NCBI GenBank assembly: GCA_033675265.1
Contig: JAUJYZ010000228.1
Span: 229,501 to 293,500, forward strand
DNA: 64,000 bases
Origin: Actinostola sp. cb2023
Taxonomy: Eukaryota; Cnidaria; Anthozoa; Actiniaria; Actinostolidae
Direction: 5' to 3'
In this document: in pieces, positions 50,301 through 60,800 of the stretch
Layout of the letters: each line of letters starts with the position of its first letter
Position numbering within the stretch: the first letter of the stretch is position 1
Translations under genes and position numbers: made by a program
Notes under the pieces: generated by a model
The model's input: the letters and a program-made list of their open reading frames with translations, nothing else
The model's database searches: none
Told to the model about the DNA's origin: nothing

Positions 50301-50404
50301 TATATAAAAAATGAACTAGAAGTTCTTGGCTGAGATGCGTGACACTTACTTTTTAGATAAAACAATGGTAACAAATTTCTTAAAAGTGTCAAATGTATTT
50401 TCAA

Positions 50405-50433
50405 CAGACGTTTCGGGCATAGCCCTTCATCAG
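50405..50433 (-). ncRNA. Hammerhead-like core, left PLE arm
   Basis: On the minus strand: CTGATGAAGGGCTATGCCCG then AAACGTCTG. Stem II is GGGC/GCCC with a TAT loop between the CTGATGA and GAAA boxes. The 50434-52261 element is inserted at its 5' edge, so the outer helix is separated. Confidence 0.55.
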
Positions 50434-52261
50434 CAAGGGCGGATACAGGGGAGGGGTCCAGGGGGTCAGGACCCCCCCCCCCTTTCGTCAGCATGCACAG
50501 AAAACAGGACAGGATCTCAACTATTTCACCTTGTCTCACCTGTCATGGTTCAGCAAGACAACTTGTGACCTACAGTACCGGTGAGAGTAAAGCGAATCAG
50601 AAAACGCGTTAACTTAGCTTTTGAAAACAAAAAAAACCCGCGTATTTGCGTTTGCGTTTATGATTTTGACAAACGCGTTTTGAAGAGACTCATTAGTATT
50701 GTAATTTAAAATATCAGTTAGACCAACACAACACAATACTGAAGGTTATTTCTACAGTTAAGCATGCAAACCAAACACAGTTAAAGACATCGATCTCCTG
50801 CCAATGCACATATACTCTCCAAGTACATTTGCAGAGCATTTATTTATTAATACTGATGCGAAGTAAACTATAGACCTTATGCAAGCGTCCTGATTTTCGA
50901 GATCAGGATACTAGAATATTTCACATAAAAATAACACTGCCATCTGGAAAAAGCAATTATTCATCAATATGTTTGGAAAATTTCAAAAGTATTGGATAAA
51001 ATTCCGCGAAGATATCGTAAATGACATTTATAGGGTTTAGTATGGGATTTTGATGTCATGCGTACACAGCCTCGTTCTGGTGCATTTTCAGAATTAAAAA
51101 CGTTCATAACTCCGCAAGGACATGTCATTTTGTCTTAAAACGTTTACACTTATCTTATATAAATGTTCTTTAAGTGGTACATGTTAAACCTAGCTTGAAA
51201 TTAAGTAATTTAGAAAATTGATGTACATCGGAACGAGGCTGTGTACGCATGATGGCAAAATCCCATACTAAACTCTATAAATGTCATTTACGATATCTTT
51301 GCAGTATTTTATCCAATACTTTTGAAAATTTCCAAAAATATTGATGAATATTTGCTTTTTCAGATGGCAGTGGTTATTTTTATGTCAAAGATTCGAGTAT
51401 CCTGATCTCGAACTGATCAGCACTCGTGCATAAGGCCTATTGCATGGCTCCTGATCGCTTCTGAATATCGGAGTGTTTTCGCCCAATGACGCTTCGACTA
51501 TTCATGTCCACTGTCACGCGGCCGGTCGATCAAGCGAATTGGTTTGATTCATATCTCGGGTTCTACGTAACAGGGAACTATGAAACTGAGCTTAGCTTGT
51601 AACTTAATTTTATAAAAATAATTTAAAACTTTTTAACGATCCATAATAATCTACAGAAGTGTTTTCAGAGTTCGAACATAACTTAGTTTCGGGTTTCAGG
51701 CTTTTCTTAACTTGTGTTTCCGTACGTGCCGTGTTCTTCTCTTTCCAACTTTACAAAAGAAAACAATACGAAAAGAAAATGACAAATACGCGTTTGCTAT
51801 TATTGATAACGTTGTGTAATTGTTTATTAACTTTGTGTAATTATATGCCCATGCATATCTACAACGAATCAACTAGCCCGCATGGCCTCGCTGCTAAGCT
51901 CGATTAGTTTATACTATTTCAAAGCAGCTGTGCTCCTTATATCGCAATTCTTCCCAATGTAAAAAAAAACACCAGAGAGTACGAATAAACAGTTGTTGTT
52001 GTTGTTTATAAAAACGCGTTACTGTGTTTTGGGTGCTTTCTTTTTGGTTTGTGTTTTATGTGCTGTGCGCTTTTTTCTGACCGGTACTGTACGAAAACTT
52101 GTGGACAAAGCGATTTACAAACTCTTACTCAACTGCAAAAACTCCTTTACAAAACTACGTTTTTATGACGTCACTTATCCAACAGTGTTGAACATGACGT
52201 CACTTCACGCTGAATTGAGCATTTGGACCCCCCCTTTGAAAAATTCCTGTATCCGCCCTTG
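50434..52261. mobile_element. 1.83-kb TIR element inserted in a PLE arm
   Basis: The ends CAAGGGCGGATACAGG and its inverse CCTGTATCCGCCCTTG are perfect, followed by GGGTCC / GGACCC and a C-run on each side. ATCAG is duplicated at 50429-50433 and 52262-52266. The unoccupied copy at about 53317-53325 has a single ATCAG. TIRs starting CAAGGGCGGAT resemble hAT non-autonomous families, but the duplication is 5 bp, not the usual 8. No transposase was recognised. A second hairpin element (50870-51440) is nested inside. Confidence 0.85.
50870..51440. mobile_element. 571-bp inverted-repeat element nested in the 1.83-kb element
   Basis: ATAGACCTTATGCAAG at the left is mirrored by TGCATAAGGCCTAT at the right. 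The arms stay similar for over 200 bp (ATCAGGATACT, AAGTATTGGATAAAAT, GATATCGTAAATGACATTTA, TGTACACAGCCTCGTT-type matches), leaving a centre of about 140 bp. Confidence 0.85.
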
Positions 52262-52356
52262 ATCAGTGTGATCAACCGTTGTGTTTACATGTGATTATAA
52301 TTAAAGGCGCGCGCGCTGACTAAAAAGGATCGAATTTACAGTGAAATTGAAATTAA

Positions 52357-52813
52357 AGTGCCTATAACCCCTGTGAGTTTGTTTTAAAAATCGATTATAT
52401 ATTAAGTGAATAGTTACAGGTTTCAGTATTTTGTGATTTGAACTTCGTGTTTGTGAGTTATAGAGGTTTGAAATCGGGATATGTTAATTTGGTGACGTAA
52501 CTTAAGGAATGATGCCATAGCTTATTTAGTTGTGTTCTTTCTGAAATAGGATAAAAAGTTTATCAAATCATATCCATAAACTGTGAAAAGATATTGCAAG
52601 TTTCAAAATGTCAGTAATTTGCACAAGGGTGTTTTTGTATAAGACCTGATTCCTTAACGTGCGTCATTTTGATGTCATCTGATATCCATATCGCGATTTC
52701 AAACCTCTATAACTTGCAAACGCGAAGTTCAAATCACAAAATACTGAAACCTGCAACTATTCACTTAATATATAATCGATTTTTGAAACAAATTCACAGG
52801 GGTTATAGGCACT
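52357..52813. mobile_element. 457-bp TTAA-flanked MITE with an empty site in the window
   Basis: The ends AGTGCCTATAACCCCTGTGA and TCACAGGGGTTATAGGCACT are inverted, flanked by TTAA at 52353-52356 and 52814-52817. The inverted PLE copy lacks it and has a single TTAA at 53231-53234 in the same context. Confidence 0.95.
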
Positions 52814-53320
52814 TTAAGGGAGTTCAAGCTATAAAATTTATATATAATGAAAATTAATGTTCATTCTGCGAGGTTGTAATGTTCCCAGTTTATAAATCAG
52901 TTCCATTTCTGTCTGTTTACGCTTCAGTGCAGAACCATGACAGAACTTAAGTCCCCTCACTCTAATATCCCTGATGGAATGACCACCTGAGCTAAAATGC
53001 TCATCTCCGCAGTATAAGCAAACAGACTCCCGGTTTTCCCGTTGCAGAGCATTTAGCTCAGGTGGTCATTCCATCAGGGATATTAGAGTGAGGGGACTTA
53101 AGTTCTGTCATGGTTCTGCACTGAAGCGTAAACAGACAGAAATGGAACTGATTTATAAACTGGGAACATTACAACTTCGCGGAATGAACATTAATTTTCA
53201 TTGTATATAAATTTTATAGCTTGAACTACCTTAATTTCAATTTCACTGTAAATTCGATCCTTTTTAGTCAGCGCACGCGCCTTTAATTATAATCACGTGT
53301 AAACACAACGGTTGATCACA

Positions 53321-53343
53321 CTGATGAAGGGCTATGCCCGAAA
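53321..53343 (+). ncRNA. Hammerhead-like core, right PLE arm
   Basis: CTGATGAAGGGCTATGCCCG followed by AAA, the same core as the left arm. The following GAAATGTCTG differs by one base from the left copy. Confidence 0.55.
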
Positions 53344-53424
53344 TGTCTGTTGAAAATACATTTGACACTTTTAAGAAATTTGTTACCATTGTTTTGTATA
53401 TATATATTTATATATACTTTACAA

Positions 53425-53724
53425 CCGGTATATAAAAGCCGAAAAATAGGTGATGCCCTAAGGGTCAGAGAACCTAAACCCTCATTGGTCAGCCAACAAG
53501 GTGTAATCTACAAGTTTAAATGTCCTCTGTGCGATGCAAAATACATAGGCTACACACTTCGTCATCTGCACCAAAGGATTAGTGAACACCATTATTCTAC
53601 AATCGGCAAACATCTACAAAGCGGTCATAATGTCAACCCTAAAGCCTTGGACCTGACTGACAACTTTTCCATCCTCAAGAAGTGCCAAGGAAAGTTGGAC
53701 TGCCTCATATACGAGATTAATTAA
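53425..53724 (+). pseudogene. GIY-YIG endonuclease fragment of a Penelope-like element
   Basis: The frame contains GVIYKFKCPLCDAKYIGYT followed by RHLHQRISEHH and STIGKHL, the GIY-YIG nuclease core with the first Tyr in VIYKF, the YIG motif as YIGYT, and the catalytic Arg in HQR. The reverse transcriptase that should precede it is missing, and the frame follows the hammerhead after only about 100 bp. The copy is therefore internally deleted. The frame ends at 53724 after an acidic tail (CLIYEIN). Confidence 0.75.
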
Positions 53725-54990
53725 AAAGAACAGCCCGAAGCTTAACATTCAGTCGGATTCCATCCGTGCAAAAGTATTTGTTTAAATAACACTGAACTCC
53801 ATTGAACACTGAACACTATTCTTATGTTAATTATGTAAATTTCGTACGTAACTTATATGTTACTCATTATTCATCTCACTTTACTTGATAATGATGACAG
53901 GATGTCATCGAAACATAGTAGCTTAATATCACTAGTTTTTCTCCTTAACTCAATTTCTAAAGTTACCCTTATAAGAATATATATATGTATTGTTAAATTC
54001 ATTAAAGTTTCTATTATGGAGCGAGTGGATGTAAGTATTCATTCATACATGCATTGTGTAACAGACAGTGTAACACAGATCTTACTTTAGATGTGTACCT
54101 GAAGAGAAGAGTTGAATTTTGAGCTGCAGGAGAACACAAGAGAGGCAGCACATACAAGAAGTGCATCAACTCAAACTTGGATTAATTAATTGCTAAAATA
54201 ATCTAGTAACTGGCACATTTGATGGGCTACTCCAAACACTTCCCCCACCTATTCTGAGTAAAGCACCATGACACTAAAGCCATTGTTGTGTTATCTCGGG
54301 TCCACTGCCCCTCCTGCCGGGATTAGCCACAGCTAAATGGCAGTAATAACAATTAAAGATTTACACTCGAGAGCTTTACCAACGTACAAAATAAGGTTAA
54401 CAGCTCAACAAACAATAGTTATTCCTCGTGCTATGTATTTGCTTACATGTATTTTTGGAATTACACTTGAAACATCTGTAACCCTGAAGATGAGCAAGTT
54501 GCTCGAAAGCTCGGTTAAAATAAAATACCACAGGTTGATGATACAAACTATTGATGAATAGTTTTCTAATTTCTACCAAGGTTCGGTAACTTGTTTACTA
54601 AACCACCAAGTGTAAACACGGCCTAAGTTTTGCCACATACGTTTTAGTTAGAGCCTGTGATTCGGAGAACTACATTCAACGTCAAATCTTTTCAGTAGAG
54701 TTTTGGAAATACCATAGGTGGGGACTGTCTCGGCACTAATCAAATTCCAAAGATGGTACTTTTCTTGTCTTTATTAGTTTTGGAGGCTATGTGTATACTA
54801 CATAATTATATTGTTAAAAGTGAACCAGTATGTACAGATTTGCTGAAATAATATTACCGTATTAACTAGACCTTATATTATTAAGCAAAACACTGAAAAT
54901 CAAACACATTTTACTTTTTTGTTGGATATAGTTACTGATAGTGTGGACATTACAATATACAAAATATTACACAAATTTTACAAAAAATGG
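53725..54990. other. Intergenic region downstream of RSPH9
   Basis: PLE-like end fragments may occur at about 53885-53912 (GATGACAGGATGTCATCGAAAC) and 54484-54515 (CTGAAGATGAGCAAGTTGCT then CGAAAGC). Neither is complete. No gene is supported. Confidence 0.4.
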
Positions 54991-57567
54991 TTATAGCATG
55001 AATGGCAAGTCAAGGTTCTTGTTTCCAGTTCCAACATAAATTGAGCCATATACTCTACTATTAGGAGCATGGAAGAATGAAAATCCAAACCAGTGTAGGC
55101 TTCTTAGTGTGACGAGACCACTGCCACGCTCAAACTGAATGCTCCAAGAACCTAACAAATCAGTCAATCAATTAAATCAAAGTAAGAAAATGTTTTTTAA
55201 TGATAATGACGAGAAGTCAAAGAACTCAAAAAAAAAAGTTTTTTGGGGTTTTCATTATTTACCTCCTCTGGGAACATCTGTGTCGATGGGATCCAGGAAG
55301 TCAATAGCTTTGTCGAGTTCAGACTGCAGAACAACAAATATTTCATTATTATCTAATATAGCAGGTTTAGCATACTAACTGCTCATGATTGTAAGCTGCT
55401 CGGCTGCCGTGGGCAACTATCATAATTCACCGATTGGCCCCTAGAACTCACGTGGTGTACTTCATGTTACTGTCACCAAAATGTTCGTACATTTTCCGTG
55501 AATTGCCGTACAAACACACTAACTTTTGTACAGTTTATCGACTCGATTTAGTTTTTCGATTCTCTCAATATTAGCAAAACTATTTTAACTAAGGCTGATA
55601 AACGAGATTTTGCTAATATTTAGAGGATCGCACATCTAAATCGAGTCGATAAACTGTACAAAAGTTAGTGCGTTTGTACGGCAATTCACGGACAATGTAC
55701 GAACATTTTGGTGACAGTAACATGAAGTACACCACGTGAGCTCTAGGGGCCAATCGGTGAATTATGCAGCACGAAAAAGTCCTCCATAGGTTGTAAAGCG
55801 CATTGAGAAAGTGTGAAAATGCGCTATATAAGAACTTCCATCATGTGATGTATCTGCATTATTATTTCAATAATAATTATTTATATAATACGACCATCAG
55901 TGGTGAAAGTAGTCTGCAAATAGAGACATCAAAGAAGCTGCATCTTTGGTGTTTATGATTGACAGAAGGCTATTTGCAAATTTCTGTTTTTCTCACCTTA
56001 ATGTCACATGACCACCGGAAGTCAAATTTATCCCAATAATTTAATTATTAAAATATTAAGGAACCTAAGTGTGACCTATGGCATAAATTTCTATTTCATA
56101 GTTTTAAACTGCATGGAGATATTTCGGAAAATGTGATTTTCCATGAATCTGAAAAAGCCAAGCCTTAACAGGCTTGAGCTGTAACAGCAGACCTTGCTGT
56201 AATTGGAACAACAACTCTTACCTTCTGAAGTAAACTCTTCTTCATAAAAATAACAGGATCACGAAAATGGAAGTATGATGACAGTTTACCAGCATCTGCT
56301 ACTGAAAGTCCTGTTTGTGAAAGACAAACACAGTTCATTATTAATAAATCACCCGACCAATCCATTTTTAGGGAGGGGAGGGAGGGGACATATATTCAAG
56401 TTTTTACTCTATCCATCCAGTGGGAGGGTCACGGAAGCTCAACTGTCTGTCAAGAGGGATTTTGGTGTCTCTCCCCACATTGACATTTAGCTTCATGTCA
56501 ACAATGGTTCATCTGGACTTTTTGTCAGCTGGTGGTCAAGCTTCCTTGTGACTCACCCTCAAAAGTTCTGTTCATTTGTACTGCGGAAGTGGCTGTCCTG
56601 GTGTATGCCCCTCTTGGAGCAATCCTAACGTCATAGTCAATGGCTTCTATGGCTGTTGCGAGTCTGTCCTCCTCTTTGATTAATATCTAAATAATAACAA
56701 ACACAAATCAACAACGGGATCCCTGTGTATGAGGTACTTCTTATGGGGGAGGGGAGGGGGAAGTGGGAAAAGTCGAACACATCTAATAAAAAATATCAGG
56801 TCCAGGTTTTCAAGGAAAATAAGTAATGACTGACTGATCACATCTGAAGCTAAGCCATATAATTTACCGTGTTTTCTTCTTCGCCACCATCATTTTTCTC
56901 GCCATCTTGGTTGTCCACTTTCACCGATTCAGTGTGTTCATATTCGTACGATGGATCTCCAGTAAAGCGGCCTTTCACAAAGGAACACTCATTTCTCATT
57001 TTGTTCGTCACTACAGGCAGTAAACCCCAGTGGATGCAGTCTTGACTGAACGACAAGTAAAACAAAATTAAGTTTAACTCATGACATGAATGATCCTGAT
57101 CCCTGATACAGTCCCTCTGAGAAGAGTTCGAAGAAGACAGAAGACCCCTTCAGAAAAGCTCTATCGGACGGTGTTACCCCCTAAGAAAAAACCCTCATCG
57201 GTCTTAACCCTCAGAAAAAAACATCAATAGGGGGGTGTGCATATAAAATGGAATTTAATACTGATTTGTACAAATTCGGTAAAAGAGCAAATGCAGAAGA
57301 AAGCATCATCTAAAAGTAGTGTACTACCTCCTGTACGTACCTGTATAATGTCTTACGATCTTTTAGCTCGTCTTTACCGACTCCTTGTACAATAAAATAG
57401 TCGTTCTTTACTCCAAGAATCTTCCCCCAAAACACAACTCGAGCGAATTTGTAATTATTTCTCAGTATAACTAAAGATGACTGCAATGCCGCCTTCTGCT
57501 CTGTACTCAGGATCACTCCACTACTTCCAACGTAGTCTATGCTCATATGAAGGCCTTCAATATCCAT
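54991..57567 (-). CDS. RSPH9: Radial spoke head protein 9 homologue
   Basis: Six exons in transcript order: 57567-57341, 57045-56868, 56686-56557, 56310-56222, 55323-55263, 55151-54991. All have AG/GT borders and matching phases, total 281 residues (human about 276). RSPH9 is part of the head of the radial spoke in motile cilia and flagella, which faces the central pair. Signatures: RVVFWGKILGVKNDYFIVQG in exon 1, VKGRFTGDPSYEYEHTE in exon 2, IAPRGAY and MNRTFEG in exon 3, KLSSYFHFRDP in exon 4, FLDPIDTDVPRG in exon 5, and SLHWFGFSFFHAPNSRVYGS to NKNLDLPFML at the end. The start chosen is MDIEGLHMS, which aligns with the family N-terminus. The frame is open for 33 more codons upstream. Intron 4 holds a 350-bp hairpin MITE. 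Confidence 0.95.
55419..55766. mobile_element. ~350-bp hairpin MITE in RSPH9 intron 4
   Basis: ATAATTCACCGATTGGCCCC at the left is mirrored by GGGGCCAATCGGTGAATTAT at the right. The arms run about 140 bp with few mismatches (CACGTGGTGTACTTCATGTT and ACTTTTGTACAGTTTATCGA mirrored). Confidence 0.9.
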
Positions 57568-57808
57568 TTTATTCGAGGGTAAAAGCAGGCGAAGTTGAAC
57601 TGTTCTTTCTTGACTTGTATCTCTCTTCTCGTCTTCTTTACTTTGTTGCTCGAGTTGCCATGGCACCTAGTAAAAACCGCTGACCAGTTATACTATCATA
57701 CAAACCCATGTTTGATTGGTCGAAAACAGACGAATCAGACAGAAGATAATACAAATATGACGTCACTATATTCCAAACTTTTATACAACTTTTACGATAG
57801 AACTTGCG
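57568..57808. promoter_or_regulatory. Shared divergent promoter region of RSPH9 and NUDT22
   Basis: The two start codons are 241 bp apart and point away from each other. Minus-strand ATTGG-type boxes and no clear TATA are seen. A common promoter is inferred from spacing only. Confidence 0.5.
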
Positions 57809-60800
57809 ATGGCTTTTGCTTCAAATGGATATATATTCAATCCCTCGCCGCTAGATTATGAAGAGCTTTACAACTCGTGTTGTATGGAGGTCGACATGGA
57901 CAATGTCATCGTGAACCTTTCAAATGAATGCGATCGCAAACCGCTCGAGGAAGATTTGGAGAATGAAATCGAGAAAATTTGGCAAGAAAGAATACAACAG
58001 TTCCCAAGGCTTTACAACGCGACGAAATTCAGGCTAAAAGACCTTACTCTCACAAATGACAGTCTTGTTATGAATGTAGGAATGACTTGTTATCGGGATT
58101 TTATTTGTACAAATATGCGTCCAGACTTAAGGGATCGCATTCGGACATGGGGTGACAAAATGTACAAAGATCCCCATGCATGCTTTGCGGACCCTATCGG
58201 GGTAAATGGACTGGTAATATCACGTGATGATGATGCTGTGTTTATAAGAAGGAGTCAACAGCTCTATGAATTTCCAGGGATGTTTCACACCCCTGGGGGG
58301 CACCCTGAACCCAGTGTAAGTAACAAGAGGGAGAGGGAAGGGAAGTCATGTCACCTAATATTGAGAAGTTCATTCGTCATACCCCTGGGGGGCACCCTGA
58401 ACCCAGTGTAAGTAACAAGAGGGAGAGGGAAGGGAAGTCATGTCACCTAATATTGAGAAGTTCAATCGTCATACCCCTGGGGGGCACCCTGAACCCAGTG
58501 TATGTAACAAGAGGGAGAGAGGGAAGTCATGTCACCTAATATTGAGAAGTTCAATCGTCATACCCCTGGGGGGCACCCTGAACCCAGTGTATGTAACAAG
58601 AGGGAGAGAGGGAAGTCATGTCACCTAATATTGAGAAGTTCATTCGTCATACCCCTGGGGGGCACCCTGAACCCAGTGTAAGTAACAAGAGGGAGAGGGA
58701 CGGGAAGCCATGTCACCTAATATTGAGAAGTTCATTCGTCATACCCCTGGGGGGCACCCTGAACCCAGTGTATGTAACAAGAGGGAGAGAGGGAAGTCAT
58801 GTCACCTAATATTGAGAAGTTCATTCGTCATACCCCTGGGGGGCACCCTGAACCCAGTGTAAGTAACAAGAGGGAGAGGGACGGGAAGCCGTGTCACCTA
58901 ATATTGAGAAGTTCAATCGTCATACCCCTGGGGGGCACCCTGAAACCAGTGTAAGTAACAAGAGGGAGAGGGACGGGAAGTCATGTCACCTAATATTGAG
59001 AAGTTCATTCGTCATACCCCTGGGGGGCACCCTGAACCCAGTGTAAGTAACAAGAGGAGAGGGACGGGAAGTCATGTCACCTAATATTGAGAAGTTCAAT
59101 CGTCATATCCCTGAGGGGCACCCTGAACCCAGTGTATGTAACAAGAGGGAGAGAGGGAAGTCATGTCACCTAATATTGAGAAGTTCAATCGTCATATCCC
59201 TGGGGGGCACCCTGAACCCAGTGTATGTAACAAGAGGGAGAGAGGGAAGTCATGTCACCTAATATTGAGAAGTTCATTCGTCATACCCCTGGGGGGCACC
59301 CTGAACCCAGTGTAAGTAACAAGAGGGAGAGGGACGGGAAGCCGTGTCACCTAATATTGAGAAGTTCAATCGTCATACCCCTGGGGGGCACCCTGAAACC
59401 AGTGTAAGTAACAAGAGGGAGAGGGACGGGAAGTCATGTCACCTAATATTGAGAAGTTCATTCGTCATACCCCTGGGGGGCACCCTGAACCAGTGTATGT
59501 AACAAGAGGGAGAGAGGGAAGTCATGTCACCTAATATTGAGAAGTTCATTCGTCATACCCCTGGGGGGCACCCTGAACCCAGTGTAAGTAACAAGAGGGA
59601 GAGGGACGGGAAGCCGTGTCACCTAATATTGAGAAGTTCAATCGTCATACCCCTGGGGGGCACCCTGAAACCAGTGTAAGTAACAAGAGGGAGAGGGACG
59701 GGAAGTCATGTCACCTAATATTGAGAAGTTCATTCGTCATACCCCTGGGGGGCACCCTGAACCCAGTGTAAGTAACAAGAGGGAGAGGGAAGGGAAGTCA
59801 TGTCACCTAATATTGAGAAGTTCAATCGTCATACCCCTGAGGGGCACCCTGAACCCAGTGTATGTAACAAGAGGGAGAGAGGGAAGTCATGTCACCTAAT
59901 ATTGAGAAGTTCAATCGTCATATCCCTGAGGGGCACCCTGAACCCAGTGTATGTAACAAGAGGGAGAGAGGGAAGTCATGTCACCTAATATTGAGAAGTT
60001 CATTCGTCATACCCCTGGGGGGCACCCTGAACCCAGTGTAAGTAACAAGAGGGAGAGAGGGGGAAGTCATGTCACCTAATATTGAGAAGTTCATTCGTCA
60101 TACCCCTGGGGGGCACCCTGAACCCAGTGTATGTAACAAGAGGGAGAGGGACGGGAAGTCATGTCACCTAATATTGAGAAGTTCATTCGTCATACCCCTG
60201 GGGGGCACCCTGAACCCAGTGTAAGTAACAAGAGGGAGAGGGACGGGAAGCCATGTCACCTAATATTGAGAAGTTCATTCGTCATACCCCTGGGGGGCAC
60301 CCTGAACCCAGTGTAAGTAACAAGAGGGAGAGGGAAGGGAAGTCATGTCACCTAATATTGAGAAGTTCAATCGTCATACCCCTGGGGGGCACCCTGAACC
60401 CAGTGTATGTAACAAGAGGGAGAGAGGGAAGTCATGTCACCTAATATTGAGAAGTTCAATCGTCATACCCCTGGGGGGCACCCTGAACCCAGTGTAAGTA
60501 ACAAGAGGGAGAGGGACGGGAAGTCATGTCACCTAATATTGAGAAGTTCAATCGTCATACCCCTGGGGGGCACCCTGAACCCAGTGTAAGTAACAAGAGG
60601 GAGAGGGAAGGGAAGTCATGTCACCTAATATTGAGAAGTTCAATCGTCATACCCCTGGGGGGCACCCTGAACCCAGTGTAAGTAACAAGAGGGAGAGAGG
60701 GAAGTCATGTCACCTAATATTGAGAAGTTCATTCGTCATACCCCTGGGGGGCACCCTGAAACCAGTGTAAGTAACAAGAGGGAGAGGGAAGGGAAGTCAT

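Larger units (their letters stand above)
50303..53400. mobile_element. Penelope-like element arms in inverted arrangement
   Basis: The plus-strand segment about 53045-53400 is mirrored on the minus strand by 50303-50433 plus 52262-52356 plus 52814-53000. Shared phrases include GTTGATCACACTGATGA, AAGGATCGAATTTACAGTG, CCCAGTTTATAAATCAG and TCAGGTGGTCATTCCATCAG. The left arm is split by a TIR element (50434-52261) and a TTAA MITE (52357-52813). The loop is about 45 bp (53000-53045). Each arm ends with a hammerhead-like core, and the right arm leads into a GIY-YIG fragment. Terminal repeats with hammerheads plus a GIY-YIG domain identify the element as Penelope-like. No reverse transcriptase is present. 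Confidence 0.7.

Noticed and set aside
57570..57666. Upstream ATG extending RSPH9 by 33 residues
   Set aside because: The family N-terminus aligns with the internal MDIEG start, and the extra residues are low-complexity and would eat into the divergent promoter.
58348..60444. A series of 62-63-codon ORFs (MSPNIEKF...)
   Set aside because: They are the same frame repeated in each unit of the NUDT22 intron array, starting from an ATG in the intronic part of the unit.
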